Shown here: positions 13,880-27,053 of the stretch, one piece after another | Layout of the letters: each line of letters starts with the position of its first letter | How positions within the stretch are numbered: position 1 is the first letter of the stretch | The notes under the pieces: model-generated | What the model saw: only the letters and a program-made list of their open reading frames with translations | What the model was told of the DNA's origin: nothing | Database searches by the model: none | Made by a program: the position numbers and the translations under genes | Assembly: GCA_947652605.1 (NCBI GenBank) | Contig: OX393578.1 | Span: forward strand, 55,249,415-55,313,414 | Direction of reading: 5' to 3' | Source: Elmis aenea | Lineage: Eukaryota > Arthropoda > Insecta > Coleoptera > Elmidae | Length of the DNA: 64,000 nucleotides

Positions 13880-16800
13880 CTCAAGGAACATATGTATTAA
13901 CTAAAGCACGGTATTTTTAGGAAATTATTAAAAATTAAAACCAGCTCATTGAAAGACATATGCAAAACAATTGTATTTATGTAAAGAGGCGATGGATAAA
14001 CTGTTCCTGTGATATACCAATCAATAATTAAAATTGTTTAGAAATAGTCGCTCAAGGAACATATGTATTAACTAAAGCACGGTATTTTTAGGAAATTATT
14101 AAAAATTAAAACCAGCTCATTGAAAGACATATGCAAAACAATTGTATTCATGTAAAGAGGCGATGGATAAACTGTTCCTGTGATATACAAATCAATAATT
14201 AAAATTGTTCAGAAATAGTCGCTCAAGGAACATATGTATTAACTAAATTACGGTATTTTTAGGAAATTATTAAAAATTAAAACCAGCTCATTAAAAGACA
14301 TATGCAAAACAATTGTATTCATGTAAAGAGGCGATAGATAAACTGTTCCTGTGATATACAAATCAATAATTGAAATTGTTTCGAAATAGTCGCTCAAGGA
14401 ACATATGTATTAACTGAAGCACGGTATTTTTAGGAAATTATTAAAAATTAAAACCAGCTCATTGAAAGACATATGCAAAACAATTGTATTCATGTAAAGA
14501 GGCGATGGATAAACTGTTTCTGTGATATACAAATCAATAATTAAAACTGTTTCGAAATAGTCGCTCAAGGAACATATGTATTAACTAAAGCACGGTATTT
14601 TTAGGAAATTATTAAAAATTAAAACCAGCTCATTGAAAGACATATGCAAAACAATTGTATTCATGTAAAGAGGCGATGGATAAACTGTTCCTGTGATATA
14701 CAAATCAATAATTAAAATTGTTCAGAAATAGTCGCTCAAGGAACATATGTATTAACTAAAGCACGGTATTTTTAGGAAATTATTAAAAATTAAAACCAGC
14801 TCATTGAAAGACATATGCAAAACAATTGTATTCATGTAAAGAGGCGATGGATAAACTGTTCCTGTGATATACAAATCAATAATTGAAATTGTTTCGAAAT
14901 AGTCGCTCAAGGAACATATGTATTAACTAAAGCACGGTATTTTTAGGAAATTATTAAAAATTAAAACCAGCTCATTGAAAGACATATGCAAAACAATTGT
15001 ATTCATGTAAAGAGGCGATGGATAAACTGTTCCTGTGATATACAAATCAATAATTAAAATTGTTCAGAAATAGTCGCTCAAGGAACATATGTATTAACTA
15101 AAGCACGGTATTTTTAGGAAATTATTAAAAATTAAAACCAGCTCATTGAAAGACATATGCAAAACAATTGTATTCATGTAAAGAGGCGATGGATAAACTG
15201 TTCCTGTGATATACAAATCAATAATTAAAATTGTTTCGAAATAGTCGCTCAAGGAACATATGTATTAACTAAAGCACGGTATTTTTAGGAAATTATTAAA
15301 AATTAAAACCAGCTCATTGAAAGACATATGCAAAACATTTGTATTCATGTAAAGAGGCGATGGATAAACTGTTCCTGTGATATACAAATCAATAATTGAA
15401 ATTGTTTCGAAATAGTCGCTCAAGGAACATATGTATTAACTAAAGCACGGTATTTTTAGGAAATTATTAAAAATTAAAACCAGCTCATTGAAAGACATAT
15501 GCAAAACAATTGTATTCATGTAAAGAGGCGATGGATAAACTGTTCCTGTGATATACAAATCAATAATTAAAATTGTTTAGAAATAGTCGCTCAAGAAACA
15601 TATGTATTAACTAAAGCACGGTATTTTTAGGAAATTATTAAAAATTAAAACCAGCTCATTAAAAGACATATGCAAAACAATTGTATTCATGTAAAGAGGC
15701 GATGGATAAACTGTTCCTGTGATATACAAATCAATAATTAAAATTGTTCAGAAATAATCGCTCAAGGAACATATGTATTAACTAAAGCACGGTATTTTTA
15801 GGAATTTATTAAAAATTAAAACCAGCTCATTGAAAGACATATGCAAAACAATTGTATTCATGTAAAGAGGCGATGGATAAACTGTTCCTGTGATATACAA
15901 ATCAATAATTGAAATTGTTTCGAAATAGTCGCTCAAGGAACATATGTATTAACTAAAGCACGGTATTTTTAGGAAATTATTAAAAATTAAAACCAGCTCA
16001 TTGAAAGACATATGCAAAACAATTGTATTCATGTAAAGAGGCGATGGATAAACTGTTCCTGTGATATACAAATCAATAATTAAAATTGTTCAGAAATAGT
16101 CGCTCAAGGAACATATGTATTAACTAAAGCACGGTATTTTTAGGAAATTATTAAAAATTAAAACCAGCTCATTGAAAGACATATGCAAAACAATTGTATT
16201 CATGTAAAGAGGCGATGGATAAACTGTTCCTGTGATATACAAATCAATAATTAAAATTGTTTCAAAATAGTCGCTCAAGGAACATATGTATTAACTAAAG
16301 CACGGTATTTTTAGGAAATTATTAAAAATTAAAACCAGCTCATTGAAAGACATATGCAAAACAATTGTATTTATGTAAAGAGGCGATGGATAAACTGTTC
16401 CTGTGATATACCAATCAATAATTAAAATTGTTTAGAAATAGTCGCTCAAGGAACATATGTATTAACTAAAGCACGGTATTTTTAGGAAATTATTAAAAAT
16501 TAAAACCAGCTCATTGAAAGACATATGCAAAACAATTGTATTCATGTAAAGAGGCGATGGATAAACTGTTCCTGTGATATACAAATCAATAATTAAAATT
16601 GTTCAGAAATAGTCGCTCAAGGAACATATGTATTAACTAAATCACGGTATTTTTAGGAAATTATTAAAAATTAAAACCAGCTCATTAAAAGACATATGCA
16701 AAACAATTGTATTCATGTAAAGAGGCGATAGATAAACTGTTCCTGTGATATACAAATCAATAATTGAAATTGTTTCGAAATAGTCGCTCAAGGAACATAT

Positions 16801-18655
16801 GTATTAACTGAAGCACGGTATTTTTAGGAAATTATTAAAAATTAAAACCAGCTCATTGAAAGACATATGCAAAACAATTGTATTCATGTAAAGAGGCGAT
16901 GGATAAACTGTTTCTGTGATATACAAATCAATAATTAAAACTGTTTCGAAATAGTCGCTCAAGGAACATATGTATTAACTAAAGCACGGTATTTTTAGGA
17001 AATTATTAAAAATTAAAACCAGCTCATTGAAAGACATATGCAAAACAATTGTATTCATGTAAAGAGGCGATGGATAAACTGTTCCTGTGATATACAAATC
17101 AATAATTAAAATTGTTCAGAAATAGTCGCTCAAGGAACATATGTATTAACTAAAGCACGGTATTTTTAGGAAATTATTAAAAATTAAAACCAGCTCATTG
17201 AAAGACATATGCAAAACAATTGTATTCATGTAAAGAGGCGATGGATAAACTGTTCCTGTGATATACAAATCAATAATTGAAATTGTTTCGAAATAGTCGC
17301 TCAAGGAACATATGTATTAACTAAAGCACGGTATTTTTAGGAAATTATTAAAAATTAAAACCAGCTCATTGAAAGACATATGCAAAACAATTGTATTCAT
17401 GTAAAGAGGCGATGGATAAACTGTTCCTGTGATATACAAATCAATAATTAAAATTGTTCAGAAATAGTCGCTCAAGGAACATATGTATTAACTAAAGCAC
17501 GGTATTTTTAGGAAATTATTAAAAATTAAAACCAGCTCATTGAAAGACATATGCAAAACAATTGTATTCATGTAAAGAGGCGATGGATAAACTGTTCCTG
17601 TGATATACAAATCAATAATTAAAATTGTTTCGAAATAGTCGCTCAAGGAACATATGTATTAACTAAAGCACGGTATTTTTAGGAAATTATTAAAAATTAA
17701 AACCAGCTCATTGAAAGACATATGCAAAACATTTGTATTCATGTAAAGAGGCGATGGATAAACTGTTCCTGTGATATACAAATCAATAATTGAAATTGTT
17801 TCGAAATAGTCGCTCAAGGAACATATGTATTAACTAAAGCACGGTATTTTTAGGAAATTATTAAAAATTAAAACCAGCTCATTGAAAGACATATGCAAAA
17901 CAATTGTATTCATGTAAAGAGGCGATGGATAAACTGTTCCTGTGATATACAAATCAATAATTAAAATTGTTTAGAAATAGTCGCTCAAGAAACATATGTA
18001 TTAACTAAAGCACGGTATTTTTAGGAAATTATTAAAAATTAAAACCAGCTCATTAAAAGACATATGCAAAACAATTGTATTCATGTAAAGAGGCGATGGA
18101 TAAACTGTTCCTGTGATATACAAATCAATAATTAAAATTGTTCAGAAATAATCGCTCAAGGAACATATGTATTAACTAAAGCACGGTATTTTTAGGAATT
18201 TATTAAAAATTAAAACCAGCTCATTGAAAGACATATGCAAAACAATTGTATTCATGTAAAGAGGCGATGGATAAACTGTTCCTGTGATATACAAATCAAT
18301 AATTGAAATTGTTTCGAAATAGTCGCTCAAGGAACATATGTATTAACTAAAGCACGGTATTTTTAGGAAATTATTAAAAATTAAAACCAGCTCATTGAAA
18401 GACATATGCAAAACAATTGTATTCATGTAAAGAGGCGATGGATAAACTGTTCCTGTGATATACAAATCAATAATTAAAATTGTTCAGAAATAGTCGCTCA
18501 AGGAACATATGTATTAACTAAAGCACGGTATTTTTAGGAAATTATTAAAAATTAAAACCAGCTCATTGAAAGACATATGCAAAACAATTGTATTCATGTA
18601 AAGAGGCGATGGATAAACTGTTCCTGTGATATACAAATCAATAATTAAAATTGTT
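13880..18655. repeat. 14-monomer higher-order duplication (period 2,394 bp)
   Basis: Two tandem copies of a 14-monomer block. Rare variants repeat at +2,394 bp (14 x 171): GCGATAGATA at 14,331 and 16,725, CAAAACATTTG at 15,331 and 17,725, TCAAGAAACA at 15,591 and 17,985, and GGAATTTATT near 15,802 and 18,196. The copies diverge at their ends: TTTCAAAATAG near 16,261 faces TTTCGAAATAG near 18,655, which marks the junction. Confidence 0.85.
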
Positions 18656-19689
18656 TCGAAATAGTCGCTCAAGGAACATATGTATTAACTAAAGCACGGT
18701 ATTTTTAGGAAATTATTAAAAATTAAAACCAGCTCATTGAAAGACATATGCAAAACAATTGTATTCATGTAAAGAGGCGATGGATAAACTGTTCCTGTGA
18801 TATACAAATCAATAATTGAAATTGTTTCGAAATAGTCGCTCAAGGAACATATGTATTAACTAAAGCACGGTATTTTTAGGAAATTATTAAAAATTAAAAC
18901 CAGCTCATTGAAAGACATATGCAAAACAATTGTATTCATGTAAAGAGGCGATGGATAAACTGTTCCTGTGATATACAAATCAATAATTAAAATTGTTTCG
19001 AAATAGTCGCTCAAGGAACATATGTATTAACTAAAGCACGGTATTTTTAGGAAATTATTAAAAATTAAAACCAGCTCATTGAAAGACATATGCAAAACAA
19101 TTGTATTCATGTAAAAAGGCGATGGATATACTGTTCCTGTGATATACAAATCAATAATTAAAATTGTTTCGAAATAGTCGCTCAAGGAACATATGTATTA
19201 ACTAAAGCACGGTATTTTTAGTAAATTATTAAAAATTAAAACCAGCTCATTGAAAGACATATGCAAAACAATTGTATTCATGTAAAGAGGCGATGGATAA
19301 ACTGTTCCTGTGATATACAAATCAATAATTGAAATTGTTTCGAAATAGTCGCTCAAGGAACATATGTATTAACTAAAGCACGGTATTTTTAGGAAATTAT
19401 TAAAAATTAAAACCAGCTCATTGAAAGACATATGCAAAACAATTGTATTCATGTAAAGAGGCGATGGATAAACTGTTCCTGTGATATACAAATCTATAAT
19501 TAAAATTGTTTCGAAATAGTCGCTCAAGGAACATATGTATTAACTAAAGCACGGTATTTTTAGGAAATTATTAAAAATTAAAACCAGCTCATTGAAAGAC
19601 ATATGCAAAACAATTGTATTCATGTAAAGAGGCGATGGATAAACTGTTCCTGTGATATACAAATCAATAATTGAAATTGTTTCGAAATA

Positions 19690-22600
19690 GTCGCTCAAGG
19701 AACATATGTATTAACTAAAGCACGGTATTTTTAGGAAATTATTAAAAATTAGAACCAGCTCATTGAAAGACATATGCAAAACAATTGTATTCATGTAAAG
19801 AGGCGATGGATAAACTGTTCCTGTAATATACAAATCAATAATTAAAATTGTTCAGAAATAGTCGCTCAAGGAACATATGTATTAACTAAAGCACGGTATT
19901 TTTAGGAAATTATTAAAAATTAAAACCAGCTCATTGAAAGACATATGCAAAACAATTGTATTCATGTAAAGAGGCGATGGATAAACTGTTTCTGTGATAT
20001 ACAAATCAATAATTAAAATTGTTTTGAAATAGTCGCTCTAGGAACATATGTATTAACCAAAGCACGTTATTTTTAGGAAATTATTAAAAATTAAAACCAG
20101 CTTATTGAAAGACATATGCAAAACAATTGTATTCATGTAAAGAGGCGATGGATAAACTGTTCCTGTGATATACAAATCTATAATTAAAATTGTTTCGAAA
20201 TAGTCGCTCAAGGAACATATGTATTAACTAAAGCACGGTATTTTTAGGACAATATTAAAAATTAAAACCAGCTCATTGAAAGACATATGCAAAACAATTG
20301 TATTCATGTAAAGAGGCGATGGATAAACTGTTCCTGTGATATACAAATCAATAATTGAAATTGTTTCGAAATAGTCGCTCAAGGAACATATGTATTAACT
20401 AAAGCACGGTATTTTTAGGAAATTATTAAAAATTAAAACCAGCTCATTGAAAGACATATGCAAAACAATTGTATTTATGTAAAGAAGCGATGGATAAACT
20501 GTTCCTGTGATATACAAATCTATAATTAAAATTGTTTCGAAATAGTCGCTCAAGGAACATATGTATTAACTAAAGCACGGTATTTTTAGGAAATTATTAA
20601 AAATTAAAACCAGCTCATTGAAAGACATATGCAAAACAATTGTATTCATGTAAAGAGGCGATGGATAAACTGTTCCTGTGATATACAAATCAATAATTAA
20701 AATTGTTTCAAAATAGTCGCTCAGGGAACATATGTATTAACTAAAGCACGGTATTTTTAGGAAATTATTAAAAATTAAAACCAGCTCATTGAAAGACATA
20801 TGCAAAACAATTGTATTCATGTAAAGAGGCGATGGATAAACTGTTCCTGTGATATACAAATCTATAATTAAAATTGTTTTGAAATAGTCGCTCTAGGAAC
20901 ATATGTATTAACCAAAGCACGTTATTTTTAGGAAATTATTAAAAATTAAAACCAGCTTATTGAAAGACATATGCAAAACAATTGTATTCATGTAAAGAGG
21001 CGATGGATAAACTGTTCCTGTGATATACAAATCTATAATTAAAATTGTTTCGAAATAGTCGCTCAAGGAACATATGTATTAACTAAAGCACGGTATTTTT
21101 AGGACAATATTAAAAATTAAAACCAGCTCATTGAAAGACATATGCAAAACAATTGTATTCATGTAAAGAGGCGATGGATAAACTGTTCCTGTGATATACA
21201 AATCAATAATTGAAATTGTTTCGAAATAGTCGCTCAAGGAACATATGTATTAACTAAAGCACGGTATTTTTAGGAAATTATTAAAAATTAAAACCAGCTC
21301 ATTGAAAGACATATGCAAAACAATTGTATTTATGTAAAGAAGCGATGGATAAACTCTTCCTGTGATTAGAAATCAATAATTAAAATTGTTTCGAAATAGT
21401 CGCTCAAGGAACATATGTATTAACTAAAGCACGGTATTTTTAGGAAATTATTAAAAATTAAAACCAGCTCATTGAAAGACATATGCAAAACAATTGTATT
21501 CATGTAAAGAGGCGATGGATAAACTGTTCCTGTGATATACAAATCAATAATTAAAATTGTTTCGAAATAGTCGCTCAAGGAACATATGTATTAACTAAAG
21601 CACGGTATTTTTAGGAAATTATTAAAAATTAAAACCAGCTCATTGAAAGACATATGCAAAACAATTGTATTCATGTAAAGAGGCGATGGATAAACTGTTC
21701 CTGTGATATACAAATCAATAATTGAAATTGTTTCGAAATAGTCGCTCAAGGAACATATGTATTAACTAAAGCACGGTATTTTTAGGAAATTATTAAAAAT
21801 TAGAACCAGCTCATTGAAAGACATATGCAAAACAATTGTATTCATGTAAAGAGGCGATGGATAAACTGTTCCTGTAATATACAAATCAATAATTAAAATT
21901 GTTCAGAAATAGTCGCTCAAGGAACATATGTATTAACTAAAGCACGGTATTTTTAGGAAATTATTAAAAATTAAAACCAGCTCATTGAAAGACATATGCA
22001 AAACAATTGTATTCATGTAAAGAGGCGATGGATAAACTGTTTCTGTGATATACAAATCAATAATTAAAATTGTTTTGAAATAGTCGCTCTAGGAACATAT
22101 GTATTAACCAAAGCACGTTATTTTTAGGAAATTATTAAAAATTAAAACCAGCTTATTGAAAGACATATGCAAAACAATTGTATTCATGTAAAGAGGCGAT
22201 GGATAAACTGTTCCTGTGATATACAAATCTATAATTAAAATTGTTTCGAAATAGTCGCTCAAGGAACATATGTATTAACTAAAGCACGGTATTTTTAGGA
22301 CAATATTAAAAATTAAAACCAGCTCATTGAAAGACATATGCAAAACAATTGTATTCATGTAAAGAGGCGATGGATAAACTGTTCCTGTGATATACAAATC
22401 AATAATTGAAATTGTTTCGAAATAGTCGCTCAAGGAACATATGTATTAACTAAAGCACGGTATTTTTAGGAAATTATTAAAAATTAAAACCAGCTCATTG
22501 AAAGACATATGCAAAACAATTGTATTTATGTAAAGAAGCGATGGATAAACTGTTCCTGTGATATACAAATCTATAATTAAAATTGTTTCGAAATAGTCGC

Positions 22601-23590
22601 TCAAGGAACATATGTATTAACTAAAGCACGGTATTTTTAGGAAATTATTAAAAATTAAAACCAGCTCATTGAAAGACATATGCAAAACAATTGTATTCAT
22701 GTAAAGAGGCGATGGATAAACTGTTCCTGTGATATACAAATCAATAATTAAAATTGTTTCAAAATAGTCGCTCAGGGAACATATGTATTAACTAAAGCAC
22801 GGTATTTTTAGGAAATTATTAAAAATTAAAACCAGCTCATTGAAAGACATATGCAAAACAATTGTATTCATGTAAAGAGGCGATGGATAAACTGTTCCTG
22901 TGATATACAAATCTATAATTAAAATTGTTTTGAAATAGTCGCTCTAGGAACATATGTATTAACCAAAGCACGTTATTTTTAGGAAATTATTAAAAATTAA
23001 AACCAGCTTATTGAAAGACATATGCAAAACAATTGTATTCATGTAAAGAGGCGATGGATAAACTGTTCCTGTGATATACAAATCTATAATTAAAATTGTT
23101 TCGAAATAGTCGCTCAAGGAACATATGTATTAACTAAAGCACGGTATTTTTAGGACAATATTAAAAATTAAAACCAGCTCATTGAAAGACATATGCAAAA
23201 CAATTGTATTCATGTAAAGAGGCGATGGATAAACTGTTCCTGTGATATACAAATCAATAATTGAAATTGTTTCGAAATAGTCGCTCAAGGAACATATGTA
23301 TTAACTAAAGCACGGTATTTTTAGGAAATTATTAAAAATTAAAACCAGCTCATTGAAAGACATATGCAAAACAATTGTATTTATGTAAAGAAGCGATGGA
23401 TAAACTCTTCCTGTGATTAGAAATCAATAATTAAAATTGTTTCGAAATAGTCGCTCAAGGAACATATGTATTAACTAAAGCACGGTATTTTTAGGAAATT
23501 ATTAAAAATTAAAACCAGCTCATTGAAAGACATATGCAAAACAATTGTATTCATGTAAAGAGGCGATGGATAAACTGTTCCTGTGATATA
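19690..23590. repeat. 12-monomer duplication (2,051 bp) with inner 5-monomer duplication (855 bp)
   Basis: Variant AGAACC at 19,751 recurs at 21,802, CTGTAATATA at 19,821 recurs at 21,872, and AAACTCTTCC at 21,351 recurs at 23,402, all at +2,051 bp. That is 12 x 171 minus the 1 bp lost in the GATTAGAAATC variant. Inside, the strongly altered monomer with GTTTTGAAAT, CTCTAGG, AACCAAAG and CACGTTAT occurs at 20,021 and 20,876 (+855, five monomers) and again at 22,072 and 22,927 (+855). The block lies next to the right edge of the array. Confidence 0.85.
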
Positions 23591-24298
23591 CAAATCAATA
23601 ATTAAAATTGTTTCGAAATAGTCGCTCAAGGAACATATGTATTAACTGAAGCACGGTATTTTTAGGAAATTATTAAAAATTAAAACCAGCTCATTGAAAG
23701 ACATATGCAAAACAATTGTATTCATGTAAAGAGGCGATGGATAAACTCTTCCTGTGATTAGAAATCAATAATTAAAATTGTTTCGAAATAGTCGCTCAAG
23801 GAACATATGTATTAACTAAAGCACGGTATTTTTAGGAAATTATTAAAAATTAAAACCAGCTCATTGAAAGACATATGCAAAACAATTGTATTTATGTAAA
23901 GAAGCGATGGATAAACTCTTCCTGTGATTAGAAATCAATAATTAAAATTGTTTCGAAATAGTCGCTCAAGGAACATATGTATTAACTAAAGCACGGTATT
24001 TTTAGGAAATTATTAAAAATTAAAACCAGCTCATTGAAAGACATATGCAAAACAATTGTATTCATGTAAAGAGGCGATGGATAAACTGTTCCTGTGATAT
24101 ACAAATCAATAATTAAAATTGTTTCGAAATAGTCGCTCAAGGAACATATGTATTAACTGAAGCACGGTATTTTTAGGAAATTATTAAAAATTAAAACCAG
24201 CTCATTGAAAGACATATGCAAAACAATTGTATTTATGTAAAGAGGCGATGGATAAACTGTTCCTGTGATATACAAATCAATAAATAAAATTGTTTCGA

Positions 24299-25071
24299 TA
24301 GGATCCCAGGATCCCGGGATGTAATAGATTATGTCAATATTTTTAAATAAATAACCCAAAAAATTAAGGGAGCGGTTTATTACTTAAAAACAACTCCAAG
24401 TCATATATGTAATACATTTTGCACCATGATTATTAAAAATAATTCAATAATATTGGTGAGAGAAACATACATTTGGGAATTATAACCTTTCTATTGCAAT
24501 TTCATATTTATGAATACAATAATATAATTTTTACAATGAATTTTTGTAATGTGATTTAAGAAAACGAAGGTGATCTGTGCTTCAGTCAATTAATTTTTTT
24601 CTTAATTTATTAACAAAAAGTCCCTGCTGCATAAAATGCTCTCTAAGTCTCTATTGATGTAGGTGAAATTGTCTTGAGAGCATCTAGCAGCAAAGAAACA
24701 TCGTTATTATCAATAAAATTTCATTTATAAGCTATTTTGCTTTGAATTATCAGGGTACACAAAAATAAAACTGTAAAAGTATTTTGAAGATATTAACTTT
24801 GTAATGGAGACCGGGCTTCTTTGCGCCATACTAAAAGAGAAAAATTATTTTGAAGTTTTTCCATAATTTACTGTTAGTAAAGACATTTTAAGCATAAAAT
24901 TCTGATGTTATAATAGTATTACAAAGATCTTAGCACAAAATAAACGAAAACAACACTTTTTTTAAATCTCGGGAATTCCCGGGACAAAAAGCATTTCCCG
25001 GGAAATATAAAATAGCTTCAAATGGACCGGGATCCCCGGTTCTCTGGATCCCGGGATCCCGTGAAAGAAAC
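24299..25071. mobile_element. probable degraded hAT-like element at the satellite edge
   Basis: The satellite breaks off at TTGTTTCGA and is followed by TAGGATCCCAGGATCCCGGG. Near 25,040-25,071 the opposite orientation reads TAGGGTTTCTTTCACGGG followed by ATCCCGGGATCC. These are imperfect inverted ends rich in GGATCCCGGG, the style of short hAT-like elements. About 740 bp of AT-rich sequence lies between them. No target-site duplication is evident, because the satellite does not resume on the far side. The pairing of the two ends is an inference. Confidence 0.4.
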
Positions 25072-26780
25072 CCTAGTACCCTATCATAAATTTTATTACT
25101 TGGAATTTCTGTCGCTACTAGGAGGTGGGTTTTCAGTGTAGCCAGGTCAACTAGCCCGTTTAACCTTCCAACTTCGATAAGCATTCTTTTTTTTATTTGA
25201 GTTTTTCATTGGGACTCGCGCTAGTGCCAGCACTGATTATTATATCTACTGTTTCTTCATTACCCCGAGATTTTAATTTTTACTCCTTGGGTGTTTGGGT
25301 AGACTAAAAGTGCCGCCCAAAAAAAAAATGCCGCCCGGGGCAGACCGCCTCTCCCTTCCCCCTAGCCACGCCCCTAAGCAGTATATTTCTCCATGATTCT
25401 TTATCAATCTCTGGAAAGATCTCAAAAAACTGAAAGACCTGAAAACTTCTTGCTGGCCAATTTGTTCTTCTAAAGATGATCTGGCTTTGTCCAGTACTTG
25501 ATTTAGAGAATTTGTACTAATTTATGGGGTCATCAGCTGCTTCGTTTCTAATTCTTTTTTATCAGAATCTGTGGTTTATAATATGAGAGTTAAATTCAAT
25601 TCAGCTGCAACGTCGTTGGCGCTGGTCAAAACTCCTTTATGACCAATATCCCTGTACTAACTCAACCAAGAAAGAAACTTTTTAAAAAGACTTAGCTACA
25701 GAGAAGTTTATTGTATCGCTTTGGAGCTCTTTACTTGACTCGATACAGCAGTGTTTAGTATCAAAGCATAACAACTCTTTTTGCAAATCATCAAATTAGA
25801 CCAATTTCATTGATATTGTGCATGTTTACATCTTTCCGAACACGGGGTTCTTTTCAGCGAGATGCGTTAAAGGGTCGTTTTTGTTCTCAGCCTAACACCG
25901 GTCCTGCAAGGTGTAGTGAACAAACAATTTGTCGCTGTCTGGGTAATGACTGTAGACTACAACAACAGTAGAAAAACAAACAAATAATTTTACATGTTTA
26001 TTGTCTGCATGCAAAATAAGCTTTTTTTAAAAGTGACAGTTTTTGAGTTGAAGTGTGAAGCTGTCTTCGATGAAATAATGCTTTAAAAAAAATATTTGAA
26101 CAGACTTCATCACCGAAAACTAGTTTTTGTTAAACAGGTTTTTTCAAATATGTTTAAACACATTTAAAATGTTAATTAATCTTCAAGTGTTACATGATGA
26201 CTTTTTTTCAAGAGGTTGTTACTTACTAATCTTAAAGCAAATTTTATAAAGTTATTAACTAATCCAACATTAATTTAGTTGCATAAGAGTGTGATTTTTT
26301 GTAATCCATTTTAACACATAGGTACGAAAAACTACAAAAAATTAGTATGACATATCATGCTATCAAGTCGTCTGTTGAATTATGAAACAAAACTGGTTAA
26401 AGTAATCATAGTGGCCATGGCAGTGCCTCTTCCTGGAGGCAATACCAAACAAAGATTAGCATTCAATCTGCGTGCGACAGCTGTAGGGTCAGAGTCAAGG
26501 CCTACGTGCAATTAGTTTGGCTTTTTACTGTATTAATGGGTAATAACCATACTTTTATATTTGTACTTTTTTATACAGACTAATCGTAAAACATCTCTAC
26601 AGGTTAAATGAAATTTGTCTTCCAATAAAAGGGATAAAAAAACACGGTTGACGGTGTTCCAGCCAAGACGAATTATTCGATAGCTCTGTTATTAGTAATA
26701 ATATTTAAAAAAGTTCAAAACAGAAGTTGTTGGTAATCATTTACTACATAACCAAAATTATTTTGTTTTTGCGCTCTGAT
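25072..26780. other. non-coding DNA with no recognised gene
   Basis: AT-rich sequence without a convincing reading frame. A C/G-rich patch at 25,308-25,376 holds two copies of TGCCGCCC, a poly-A run and GCCACGCCCCT, and looks like the end of an unidentified repeat. Nothing else is identifiable. Confidence 0.5.
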
Positions 26781-26789
26781 ACCAAACAT

Positions 26790-27052
26790 TGTTTTTTTAT
26801 ATGGAACACCCTGTATATTTTGTAATTTTTGGATGGAAAATGAAATTCTCTTTCAAAAATATTAAAGATTGTTTATGTCTAAAATAAACCGTTTTTGAGT
26901 TATTAAGGTTTTTTTGAAAATTTTGACAGTTGCCGAACTTTATAAAAATATTTATATTTATTAACATAACCACACCAGAGCAATTTACTCTGTTAATTTA
27001 TTAGACAATAGTGTCATGGTAATTGTTGACTAGTTACATTTTTAAAATAATA
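26790..27052. mobile_element. fragment of ACAGGGTGTTC-type (mariner-like) repeat
   Basis: From about 26,797 the text TGGAACACCCTGTATATTTT is followed by GAAATTCTCTTTCAAAAATA and a stretch resembling 27,119-27,240 in the same orientation. The two stretches are diverged copies of one element's 5' part. No coding sequence survives in this copy. Confidence 0.5.
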
Positions 27053-27053
27053 T

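Larger units (their letters stand above)
1..24298. repeat. 171 bp satellite DNA array (about 142 monomers)
   Basis: Head-to-tail array of a 171 bp AT-rich monomer. Successive copies of AAATAGTCGCTCAAGGAAC start at 1, 172 and 343, and the period holds to the end. Single copies differ at only a few sites, such as CAAATC/CCAATC/AAAATC, TTTCG/TTCAG/TTTAG, CTCATTG/CTCTTTG and ACGG/ATGG. Rare length variants are three 3 bp insertions and a 1 bp deletion. Each monomer carries two CATATG palindromes and one CAATTG. No reading frame of real length exists; short frames such as 13,678-13,884 (minus) are accidents of the repeat. The array starts before base 1 and ends inside the last part of a monomer at about 24,298. 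The 171 bp length equals that of primate alpha satellite, but no sequence relation is visible. A pericentromeric or other heterochromatic location is an inference. Confidence 0.98.

Noticed and set aside
13678..13884. Open frames inside the satellite (also 24,153-24,359)
   Set aside because: They read the repeat monomer itself and arise where a single variant removes a stop; there is no sign of a protein.
1..24298. CRISPR-like array or alpha-satellite relation because of the 171 bp period
   Set aside because: There are no spacers, every monomer is contiguous, and the sequence bears no resemblance to alpha satellite or a CENP-B box; only the length agrees.
25030..25060. tRNA-like word GGTTCTCTGGATCCC
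   Set aside because: No cloverleaf or anticodon arm can be formed around it; it belongs to the GGATCC-rich repeat end.
24930..25184. 84-codon minus frame with an ordinary-looking N-terminus
   Set aside because: It runs into the GGATCCCGGG-rich inverted end of the putative hAT element and shows no known domain.
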